Part shown: piece after piece, positions 1-5,864 of the stretch
Layout: each line of letters begins with the position of its first letter
Position numbering within the stretch: position 1 is the first letter of the stretch
NCBI GenBank assembly: GCA_020025775.1
Contig: JAHHRN010000012.1
Span: 1-16,365, forward strand
Direction: 5' to 3'
Length of the DNA: 16,365 nucleotides
Origin: Acutalibacter sp.
GTDB taxonomy: Bacteria; Bacillota; Clostridia; Oscillospirales; Acutalibacteraceae
The notes under the pieces: generated by a model
What the model saw: only the letters and a program-made list of their open reading frames with translations
Told to the model about the DNA's origin: nothing
Database searches by the model: none
Translations under genes and position numbers: made by a program

Positions 1-122
1 TCTGTCTTTCGTGTAGCATAATTTAAAGTTTTGCCCGCTTTTTTAGCCGACAACGGTCGGCAACGAATCACGGGGAACGTAGTGAAAACTATTCACTTAT
101 AGTTCGCACAACGGACTTTGTG
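1..122. repeat. Intergenic direct repeat R1, copy a
   Basis: This 122-base block recurs at 439-560 with one visible difference (a CA/CG change near position 108). It contains a six-pair hairpin, GCCGAC-aacg-GTCGGC (46-61), and a second small inverted repeat, AGTGAA-aacta-TTCACT (about 91-107). No ribosome binding site or credible reading frame lies in it. The left edge of the window cuts into or abuts the repeat, so its true start is unknown. Confidence 0.85.
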
Positions 123-263
123 TTAAAAGTTTCGCCCGCCTTTTTAAAGGCGGCAGGGTCTTGGGGCAGCGTCCCGAGCCGTGCTCCGCAGAGCACGGAA
201 TACTCATCCTTCCGAAAACACAGGAAGGGGCAAAGCCAAAGAAAAGCTTCTATCAAAAGTCAG

Positions 264-297
264 ACGGGGGAACCCCTCACAAGGGTTCCCCCGTTTG
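264..297 (+). terminator. Orphan terminator-like hairpin
   Basis: A perfect 12-pair stem, ACGGGGGAACCC / GGGTTCCCCCGT, with the loop CTCACAA, followed by TTTG. It resembles the terminator after the PAP2 gene (1903-1950), which has the same loop sequence. No gene lies upstream, so it is probably a relic or part of the repeat block at 120-300. That block also contains the hairpin CCGTGCTC-cgca-GAGCACGG (179-198). Confidence 0.5.
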
Positions 298-320
298 TCG
301 TCACAGGACGACGACTAACA

Positions 321-430
321 CACGGAGAACGTAGCGAAAACTTTTCACTTATAGTTCGCGCAACGGACTTTGTGCAGATTTTATTTAAGTAAAAGGCAAC
401 AACCCGTAGGGGCGGATATTATCCGCCCGC
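321..430. repeat. Partial R1 copy (c) plus GGGCGGATA palindrome segment
   Basis: Positions 321-374 match R1 positions 69-122 with a few changes, and 375-430 match 561-616 almost exactly (offset 186). The end of the segment carries a perfect 9-pair palindrome, GGGCGGATA-t-TATCCGCCC (410-428; second copy 596-614). Just upstream, 297-312 (GTCGTC-acag-GACGAC) occupies the same place as the R1a hairpin but with different paired bases. Confidence 0.8.
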
Positions 431-438
431 CAAAAGTG

Positions 439-560
439 TCTGTCTTTCGTGTAGCATAATTTAAAGTTTTGCCCGCTTTTTTAGCCGACAACGGTCGGCA
501 ACGAATCACGGGGAACGTAGTGAAAACTATTCACTTATAGTTCGCGCAACGGACTTTGTG
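439..560. repeat. Intergenic direct repeat R1, copy b
   Basis: Second near-identical copy of the block at 1-122, offset by 438 bases. It runs directly into a second repeated segment (561-616). The composite R1b plus 561-616 shares its last 110 or so bases with 321-430. The copies look like a dispersed intergenic repeat family rather than gene remnants, because no frame is conserved or preceded by a start signal. Confidence 0.85.
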
Positions 561-616
561 CAGATTTTATTTAAGTAAAAGGCAACAACCCGTAGGGGCG
601 GATATTATCCGCCCGC
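561..616. repeat. Second copy of the GGGCGGATA palindrome segment
   Basis: This 56-base segment repeats 375-430. The palindrome at 596-614 could form a hairpin in either strand. It has no U-run, so it is not an obvious terminator. The segment ends where the tRNA-tail repeats begin. Confidence 0.8.
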
Positions 617-837
617 ATAAAAAAAGAACCCCTTCACGACCTGCGCGTCGAGGCTCTCGGCTGGAGCTACTGGGTGGACTCGAAGCTTCGCTTCGTTCGA
701 TTGCTCCGCAATCCTTCACCATTTTATGTCCCTCGCTCCTCTGCCTGCGGCAAACCGTCGCGAGATGGACAGGCGGTTCGAGTCCGATTTTTACAACCTA
801 CGAAAAAGAACCTCAGCGCAAAAGCGCATCTCTCTTT
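617..837. repeat. tRNA-tail repeat unit A
   Basis: This unit of about 220 bases recurs at 877-1097, offset by 260. In order along the plus strand it has: a hairpin that acts as a terminator on the minus strand (619-657); a copy of the tRNA-Thr 3' end on the minus strand (662-684, one mismatch, stopping in the T-loop); about 85 bases of core; an inverted T-arm-like sequence, GGCGGTTCGAGTCCGA (773-788); and a hairpin remnant ending GCGCAAAAGCGCATCTCTC. Reading frames across it are spurious translations of tRNA-like sequence. Confidence 0.85.
619..657 (-). terminator. Hairpin terminator behind tRNA tail, unit A (minus)
   Basis: On the minus strand, AGAGCCTC...GGGGTTCT forms an interrupted stem (with an inner GACGCG/CGTG pairing) followed by seven T residues (619-625). 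It lies just downstream of the partial tRNA tail at 662-684, which is where a tRNA terminator would sit. Confidence 0.6.
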
Positions 838-874
838 CTTTTATCTCTATCTCCCTTTCGAGGAAGCTTTGTAC

Positions 875-918
875 AAAAAAGAAGAGAGCCCCTTCGCGAC
901 TTACGCGTTGAGGTTCTC
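875..918 (-). terminator. Hairpin terminator behind tRNA tail, unit B (minus)
   Basis: On the minus strand, GAGAACCTCAACGCG pairs imperfectly with CGCGAAGGGGCTCTC and is followed by TTCTTTTTT. It sits a few bases after the tRNA tail at 922-944, in the same arrangement as unit A. Confidence 0.6.
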
Positions 919-1097
919 GACTGGAGCTACTGGGCGGACTCGAAGCTTCGCTTCGTTCGATTGCTCCGCAATCCTTCGCCATTTTATGTCCCTCGCTCCT
1001 CTGCCTGCGGCAAACCGTCGCGAGATGGACGGGCGGTTCGAGTCTGATTTCTACAACCCACAAAAAAGAGAGATACGCAAAAGCGCATCTCTCTTTT
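877..1097. repeat. tRNA-tail repeat unit B
   Basis: Second copy of unit A, directly next to the intact tRNA-Thr gene. It carries a perfect 23-base copy of the tRNA 3' end including CCA (922-944, minus). It also has the same core, the T-arm-like GGCGGTTCGAGTCTGA (1033-1048), and the hairpin 1062-1097 that serves as the tRNA gene's terminator. The 40 bases between units A and B (838-876) are not repeated. Confidence 0.85.
1062..1097. terminator. Bidirectional terminator of tRNA-Thr
   Basis: Stem AGAGAGAT-A-CGC, loop AAAA, GCG-C-ATCTCTCT, with one internal A.C mismatch, flanked by an A-run on the left and a T-run on the right, so it can work in both directions. On the minus strand it begins immediately after the CCA end of tRNA-Thr. 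A hairpin with the same layout lies at 16145-16180. Confidence 0.8.
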
Positions 1098-1173
1098 TGG
1101 AGCTACTGGGCGGACTCGAACCGCCGACCTGCTGATTACGAATCAGCTGCTCTACCAACTGAGCCACAGTAGC
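1098..1173 (-). tRNA. tRNA-Thr (anticodon CGU)
   Basis: Read on the minus strand, this 76-base gene folds as a full cloverleaf. The acceptor is GCTACTG/CAGTAGC with discriminator T and an encoded CCA. The D-arm is GCTC-AGTTGGTAGA-GC, the anticodon arm GCTGA-TTCGTAA-TCAGC, and the T-arm GGCGG-TTCGAGT-CCGCC. The anticodon at positions 34-36 is CGT, which reads threonine ACG codons. A promoter lies 22 bases upstream, and a terminator hairpin follows the CCA directly. Partial copies of its 3' end lie at 662-684 and 922-944. Confidence 0.95.
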
Positions 1174-1195
1174 CTATGAAGTTTACAGCTTTTTT

Positions 1196-1224
1196 ATTAT
1201 ATATGAAACGGCAAAAATTTGCAA
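1196..1224 (-). promoter_or_regulatory. Promoter of tRNA-Thr
   Basis: On the minus strand, TTGCAA (1224-1219), a 17-base spacer, and TATAAT (1201-1196) lie 22 bases before the tRNA 5' end. An inverted repeat, GCAAAAAT / ATTTTTGC (1211-1218 and 1227-1234), overlaps the -35 box; whether this means anything is unknown. Confidence 0.75.
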
Positions 1225-1313
1225 GCATTTTTGCGAATTTCTTTTTATGCTTGGTTCGGAACACTCTCCCCTTTTCGGCTATAGAATATTCTAGAAGAAT
1301 CTATTGCCGCTTC

Positions 1314-1342
1314 TTGACAAAACATAGGGCTTGTGGTACATT
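1314..1342 (+). promoter_or_regulatory. Promoter of the PAP2 phosphatase gene
   Basis: TTGACA (1314-1319), a 17-base spacer, and TACATT (1337-1342) end 31 bases before the chosen ATG. A 12-base perfect palindrome, TAGAATATTCTA (1282-1293), lies 20 bases upstream of the -35 box and could be an operator. Confidence 0.65.
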
Positions 1343-1373
1343 GTGAGTGCATTTGGGGAAAGGGGTTTGTGGA

Positions 1374-1868
1374 ATGACTAAGGAAATGTACAGTAAGCTT
1401 TCTGCACCATTTCAAAAGAGCCGAAAAAGAACGAAGCTTTTTATTACCGCAGAGCATATTTTAACGGGGCTGGTTTATCTTTCTTACCCCTCCTTACTGC
1501 TCTATCTCTCTATCCTGCGGGATTTTCGAGTTTGGCGCTGTCTTTTAGTGCCTGCCTTTACCTTTGTGGCGGTCAGTGTTTTCCGCCGCCTGTTGAATAC
1601 GCCACGACCTTATGAAAAGCTTAAATTCAAGCCGCTTTTACCGAAGGAGAAAAAAGGAGAATCCTTCCCGAGCCGTCATGTCTTTTCCGTATTTATGATT
1701 GCCATGGCTTACTATTATATATGCATCCCCATGGGCATTTATTTAACTGTTATCGGTGTTTTGCTCGCCATCATGCGCGTGGTCGGCGGTGTACATTACC
1801 CCAAAGACGTCCTTTGCGGCGCGGCAATCGGCATTGGACTTGGCGCAATCGGATTTTTCGCATTATGA
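1374..1868 (+). CDS. PAP2-superfamily membrane phosphatase (acid phosphatase/undecaprenyl-PP phosphatase-like)
   Basis: The 164-residue integral membrane protein carries the three PAP2 signatures in order: R71-x6-R78-P79 (RRLLNTPRP), PSRH (99-102, with the nucleophile-assisting His102), and R135-x5-H141-x3-D145. These form the phosphate-binding site and catalytic His/Asp pair of the type 2 phosphatidic acid phosphatase superfamily. Hydrophobic segments around 27-49, 56-70, 103-136 and 146-163 fit a compact bundle. Family members dephosphorylate lipid (pyro)phosphates such as undecaprenyl-PP or phosphatidylglycerophosphate, and the exact substrate cannot be read from sequence. The ATG at 1374 is preferred over an in-frame GTG at 1347 because AAAGGGG lies nine bases before it. 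It is a single-gene unit with its own promoter and terminator. Confidence 0.85.
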   Translation: MTKEMYSKLSAPFQKSRKRTKLFITAEHILTGLVYLSYPSLLLYLSILRDFRVWRCLLVPAFTFVAVSVFRRLLNTPRPYEKLKFKPLLPKEKKGESFPSRHVFSVFMIAMAYYYICIPMGIYLTVIGVLLAIMRVVGGVHYPKDVLCGAAIGIGLGAIGFFAL

Positions 1869-1902
1869 GTCACACAAGCGTTTCTGAAAAATTTGAACAA
1901 CA

Positions 1903-1950
1903 AAAGAAAACGGGGAACCCCTCACAAAGATTCCCCGTCTTTATTTTTAT
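1903..1950 (+). terminator. Terminator of the PAP2 gene
   Basis: ACGGGGAA (1910-1917) pairs with TTCCCCGT (1931-1938) around the loop cccctcacaaaga, followed by CTTTATTTTT. It lies 40 bases after the stop codon. The loop resembles those of the hairpins at 264-297 and 7905-7938. Confidence 0.8.
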
Positions 1951-1965
1951 AACCTTATTTGAAAA

Positions 1966-2001
1966 AACTAAAAAGCACCATGCAAAAGGCATGGTGCTTT
2001 T
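1966..2001. terminator. Terminator of the glg operon (bidirectional)
   Basis: A perfect 13-pair stem, AAAAGCACCATGC / GCATGGTGCTTTT, with a 5-base loop. On the minus strand it follows the glgA stop codon by about 16 bases and ends in CTTTTTAGTTTTTT, so it should end the glycogen operon transcript. It also faces transcription arriving from the PAP2 side. Confidence 0.85.
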
Positions 2002-2017
2002 CTTATGTAGTTTTAAA

Positions 2018-3442
2018 TTACTCTTTCAGAAGTGCCTTATAGAGCTTGATATATTCATTGGCGGATTTGCCCCAGCTGTTATCACAGCGCATGGCTCTTT
2101 CCACAAGAATCTTCCAGCCCTTGGGCTGTGCATAGCCTTCCATAGCTCTGCGAATGGTATAAAGCATTTCATGGGCATTGTAGTTGGCAAAGGTAAAGCC
2201 GTTGCCCTCGCCGTCGCCGCTGTCGTGAATGCTGTCACGAAGACCGCCGGTTTCACGAACAATCGGGATAGTACCATAACGAAGCGCAATCATTTGAGAA
2301 AGGCCGCAAGGCTCACTCTTGGACGGCATTAAGAACATATCTGCACCGGCATAAATCTTTCTGGAAAGCGGCGGAACAAAGCCGATATATACGGCGAATT
2401 TGTCGGGATATTTTGCCGCTAACTGCTTAAAGAATTCCTCGTACTGCCACTCGCCGGAGCCGAGCACAACCATTTGCACGTCGGAGGTGGCTAAAAGCTC
2501 ATCCAAAACCGCCTTGCAAAGGTCTAAGCCCTTGTGGCCGACCAAACGAGAAACCATACCGATAACCGGAACATCCTTTCTCTGGGGAAGTCCCATGAGT
2601 TTTTGGAGTTCTTTCTTATTAACCGCTTTCTTAGCAAAATTATCTGCGGAGTAGTTCGCAAAAATGTCCTTGTCGGTTTCGGGATTGTAGTTATCTACAT
2701 CAATACCATTGAGGATGCCGGAAAGTTTGAACGAGCGGTCGCGCAAAATCGGGTCCAGACCGTGTGCATACCACGGGTCGAGAATCTCGTTGGCATAGGA
2801 CGGGCTGACGGTGGTCACGCGGTTTGCGGTTTCAATCGCACCCTTCATGAAGTTTACGTCGCCGTCATATTCGATAAGGCCGGTATCTTCGGCTCGAAGA
2901 CCCAAAACCTCGGAGATAAGCTCCTTGCCGTAGGTACCCTGATACTGAATATTATGAATCGTAAACACGGTTTTAATATTCTCATAACCCTCGCGAGTCG
3001 CATACATCGTGCTGTAATAGAGCGGTGTAAGTGCAGACTGCCAGTCATTGCAGTGGATGATGTCGGGCTTGAAGCCGATATGCGGAATCATTTCGAGCAC
3101 GGCTCTGGAGAAGAACGCAAAACGCTCTGCATCATCGTAGTAGCCGTAAATACCGTCACGCTTGAAATAATACTGGTTATCTAAAAGATAGTAAATTACG
3201 CCGTCGCACTTGGCTTCAAAGATACCGCAATACTGTCTTCTCCAGGCAACCGGAACGGAAATGCTGGTGAGGAAGGTCATTTGGTCCTTTAATTCCTGCT
3301 TGATGCCGTCATACATCGGCATAACCACGCGGCAGCCGATGAGTCTTTTACGGAGCGCCTTGGGAAGAGAACCTGCCACATCGGCAAGTCCGCCCGAAGC
3401 CATAAAGGGAAGCGCTTCACTCGATACATATAAAACTTTCAT
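2018..3442 (-). CDS. glgA: Glycogen synthase GlgA (ADP-glucose type)
   Basis: This 474-residue GT5-family enzyme extends alpha-1,4-glucan chains from ADP-glucose in the cytosol. The length is typical of bacterial GlgA. The N-terminal motif reads ASGGLADVAGSLPKAL (15-30), and the middle motif is IIHCNDWQSAL. The C-terminal GT-B domain has the R/K pair in SRLVGHKGLDL, then EPCGLSQMIALRYGTIP with the conserved Glu, then RETGGLRDSI. In the Escherichia coli enzyme the N-terminal motif is KTGGL, with Lys15 in the ADP-glucose site; here position 15 is Ala. It is the last gene of glgBCDA, 39 bases after glgD, with GAGGTG seven bases before the ATG. The 13-pair terminator follows it. Confidence 0.95.
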   Translation of the reverse strand: MKVLYVSSEALPFMASGGLADVAGSLPKALRKRLIGCRVVMPMYDGIKQELKDQMTFLTSISVPVAWRRQYCGIFEAKCDGVIYYLLDNQYYFKRDGIYGYYDDAERFAFFSRAVLEMIPHIGFKPDIIHCNDWQSALTPLYYSTMYATREGYENIKTVFTIHNIQYQGTYGKELISEVLGLRAEDTGLIEYDGDVNFMKGAIETANRVTTVSPSYANEILDPWYAHGLDPILRDRSFKLSGILNGIDVDNYNPETDKDIFANYSADNFAKKAVNKKELQKLMGLPQRKDVPVIGMVSRLVGHKGLDLCKAVLDELLATSDVQMVVLGSGEWQYEEFFKQLAAKYPDKFAVYIGFVPPLSRKIYAGADMFLMPSKSEPCGLSQMIALRYGTIPIVRETGGLRDSIHDSGDGEGNGFTFANYNAHEMLYTIRRAMEGYAQPKGWKILVERAMRCDNSWGKSANEYIKLYKALLKE

Positions 3443-3481
3443 TCTTTAACACCTCATTTTTTGCGCCAAAGTCTTGATTTC

Positions 3482-4597
3482 TTAGATTACAATGCCCTTA
3501 CCGACAAAAACCGGATAGTTTTCTGCGCCGGAAAGTGTTTTACCGGGGGTAATAACTACACTCTTGTCAGCAATGGTATAGTTGAGCGATGCGCCGGAAG
3601 CCACATAGCCACCCTGCATCACGATAGAGTTCTTAATCACAGCGCCCTTTTCAACGCGAACGCCTCTGAAAAGAATGGAGTTTTCCACTTCGCCCTCTAC
3701 GATACAGCCACTGGCTACCAAAGAGTTTTTCACCTTAGAGCCCAAACGGTAAATCGCGGGCATATCGTCACGAACCTTGGTGTAAATCGGTCTATCATCG
3801 TTAAAGAGATCGTGGCAATTCTGCGGGTTTAAAAGCTCCATGCTGACATTGAAATAGCTCTGGAGAGAATCAATCATTCTGGCAAACTTTGCCTCATAGC
3901 CGTAAATGCGGAGCTTTTCTACGTTAGCCTGTAAAACATCACGCTCAAAGGAGGTTTTGTTGAGGCTTTCCGCTTCGTTAATGAGACGCTGTAAGAGGGA
4001 GCGCTTCATTAAAATCATATTGAGAGAATATTTGGCTTCGCCGGTCTCGTTTTGAGAAACGGCAATCTTCGTCGCTCTGCCGTCCTCATCAAAATCAAAG
4101 GTCATCATGCTATCGAGCTTCGGCACTACGCCTTCTTTGTAAACCACGGTAATATCTGCGCCTTTTTCCATGTGGAAATCGCCGAGTGCATTGATGTCAA
4201 TATTGATGACGGTGTTGCAATCGGAAAGGAGCACATATTCCTCGTTGGAGCGGGCGATGAAGCCCATGATGCCCTGTAATGTTTCTACACGGCCTCTATA
4301 GTGACCGGTGTTGCCTGCTGAAGAGAACGGCGGCAAAATGAACATGCCTTCGCTCTTTCTGGAAAGATCCCACGGCTTACCTGTGCCGAGGTGATCCATT
4401 AAGGACTGGTAGTTGCTCTTGGTAATGACGCCCACCTTTTCGATGCCGCTGTTTACCATATCGGAAAGAGCAAAGTCGATGAGGCGGTAACGGCCTGCGA
4501 AGGGTACGGAGCCCATGGTGCGAAGTCCTGTGATTTCGCTGAGGCACTCGTCATACATATTGGAATAAATAATGCCTAAAATATTGTTGCCGTTCAT
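3482..4597 (-). CDS. glgD: GlgD, non-catalytic partner of ADP-glucose pyrophosphorylase
   Basis: The 371-residue protein is homologous to GlgC, with a nucleotidyltransferase N-terminal domain and a C-terminal left-handed beta-helix of hexapeptide-like repeats from about residue 285. It has lost the catalytic signatures. The GGQGSRL loop of GlgC is replaced by the stretch around YSNMYDECLSEITGLRTMGS, and GDHIYKMD is replaced by SDCNTVINID (125-134). In Firmicutes, GlgD is known to assemble with GlgC and modulate its activity. Its ATG lies two bases after the glgC stop codon, with its AGAGGAGG ribosome binding site inside the end of glgC, so translation is probably coupled and the two subunits made in step. 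Confidence 0.93.
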   Translation of the reverse strand: MNGNNILGIIYSNMYDECLSEITGLRTMGSVPFAGRYRLIDFALSDMVNSGIEKVGVITKSNYQSLMDHLGTGKPWDLSRKSEGMFILPPFSSAGNTGHYRGRVETLQGIMGFIARSNEEYVLLSDCNTVINIDINALGDFHMEKGADITVVYKEGVVPKLDSMMTFDFDEDGRATKIAVSQNETGEAKYSLNMILMKRSLLQRLINEAESLNKTSFERDVLQANVEKLRIYGYEAKFARMIDSLQSYFNVSMELLNPQNCHDLFNDDRPIYTKVRDDMPAIYRLGSKVKNSLVASGCIVEGEVENSILFRGVRVEKGAVIKNSIVMQGGYVASGASLNYTIADKSVVITPGKTLSGAENYPVFVGKGIVI

Positions 4598-4599
4598 AG

Positions 4600-5811
4600 T
4601 TACGCCTCCTCTACATCTTGGTCAACCATTGCTTTGGGTGCAACATGTGCGCCCTTATGTACGGTAACACCGTTGCCGACGACGGCAACGCCCCAATCGT
4701 CTCTATTTTCTACATCCTCGGGACGCTGACCGACCACCGCATTTTCTTCGATAACCGCATTTTCAGCGACAATCGCATACTGCACGGTAGCACCTGCTTT
4801 AATCACCGTACCGGGCATGATAATGGAATCACGAATCACAGCGCCCTCTTCGACGGTAACATTCGAGAAGAGAATGGAGAAATCCAAATCGCCGTAAACT
4901 TTAGAGCCTTCACCGATCATGGAATTTTCCACGGTTGCACAGCCGGCAATATAGTGCGGCGGTGCAGACGGAGATTTGGAGTAAATCTTCCAGCTCTGGT
5001 CAGAAAGGTCTAAATCCACTTTCGGATTTAAAAGGTCTAAGTTTGCTTCCCAAAGGCTGTCGATTGTACCGACATCCTTCCAGTAGCCGTCGAAGAGATA
5101 AGCGTATAAACGCTCGCCGGCTTCGTGCATTGCCGGAATCACATCGTGACCGAAGTCATTGCTAGAGTCGGCTTTTGCTTCGTCGTCAATCAAATACTGA
5201 CGAAGCTTGCTCCATGTAAAGATGTAAACACCCATGGAAGCCTTGTTGCTAGTCGGGTTCTTCGGTTTTTCCTCGAATTCGAGAATCTTGTTGTCCTCGT
5301 CGGTAATCATAAGACCGAAGCGGGAAGCCTCTTCCCACGGCACCTCGAGCATTGCGATGGTGCAAGCCGCATTCTTTTCCTTGTGGTAATCGAGCATCTT
5401 GGAATAATCCATTTTATAGATGTGGTCACCGGAAAGAACGGCTACATATTCGGGATTGTAGCGGTCAATAAAGTTAATGTTTTGGTAAATCGCATTTGCT
5501 GTGCCCTTATACCATTCCGAGCCCTTAATCTGCTGATAAGGGGAAAGAACGTGCACACCGCCGTTGGCTCTGTCTAAGTCCCACGGCTGGCCGTTGCCGA
5601 TATAATCGTTGAGTTCAAGGGGCTGATACTGTGTTAAAACACCTACGGTATTGATACCGGAATTGACGCAGTTGGAAAGCGGGAAATCAATGATTCTGTA
5701 TTTGCCGCCATAGGGTACTGCGGGTTTTGCGATGTTCTTGGTCAAAATGCCAAGCCTGGAGCCTTGTCCACCGGCTAAAAGCATTGCCAGACACTCTACT
5801 TTTCGTGCCAT
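4600..5811 (-). CDS. glgC: Glucose-1-phosphate adenylyltransferase GlgC
   Basis: The 403-residue enzyme makes ADP-glucose from ATP and glucose 1-phosphate, the committed step of bacterial glycogen synthesis. Visible signatures are LLAGGQGSRL (11-20, nucleotide loop), KPAVPYGGKYRIIDFPLSN (29-47), SGDHIYKMDY (127-136, with the metal-binding Asp), EEKPKNP (glucose-1-phosphate site), GYWKDVGTIDSLWEANLDLL, and a C-terminal beta-helix that in relatives carries allosteric contacts. The full catalytic set contrasts with GlgD downstream. AAAGGAGG precedes the ATG by a normal distance. It follows glgB by about 53 bases and is the second gene of the operon. Confidence 0.96.
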   Translation of the reverse strand: MARKVECLAMLLAGGQGSRLGILTKNIAKPAVPYGGKYRIIDFPLSNCVNSGINTVGVLTQYQPLELNDYIGNGQPWDLDRANGGVHVLSPYQQIKGSEWYKGTANAIYQNINFIDRYNPEYVAVLSGDHIYKMDYSKMLDYHKEKNAACTIAMLEVPWEEASRFGLMITDEDNKILEFEEKPKNPTSNKASMGVYIFTWSKLRQYLIDDEAKADSSNDFGHDVIPAMHEAGERLYAYLFDGYWKDVGTIDSLWEANLDLLNPKVDLDLSDQSWKIYSKSPSAPPHYIAGCATVENSMIGEGSKVYGDLDFSILFSNVTVEEGAVIRDSIIMPGTVIKAGATVQYAIVAENAVIEENAVVGQRPEDVENRDDWGVAVVGNGVTVHKGAHVAPKAMVDQDVEEA

Positions 5812-5864
5812 ATATAATTCCTCCTTTAGGGTTTGTGCTGCATAAAGCAGTGAACTTTCTTATT

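Noticed and set aside
1..1097. CRISPR-like array because of repeated segments
   Set aside because: The units are long (122-220 bases), few, unevenly spaced and without short regular repeats and unique spacers; no cas genes are present.
120..1135. Several open frames of 60-163 codons on both strands across the left repeats
   Set aside because: They lack ribosome binding sites, overlap each other in several frames, and translate tRNA-like and hairpin sequence (for example the ending ELLGGLEPPTC comes from the tRNA-Thr gene). They are spurious.
1347..1373. GTG start nine codons upstream for the PAP2 protein
   Set aside because: The G-rich ribosome binding site lies between this GTG and the ATG at 1374, so the ATG is the likely start.
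2534..3184. 216-codon plus-strand frame inside glgA, and similar long antisense frames inside glgB and glgC
   Set aside because: They are antisense shadows of strongly conserved genes, have no start signals of their own and no recognisable family.
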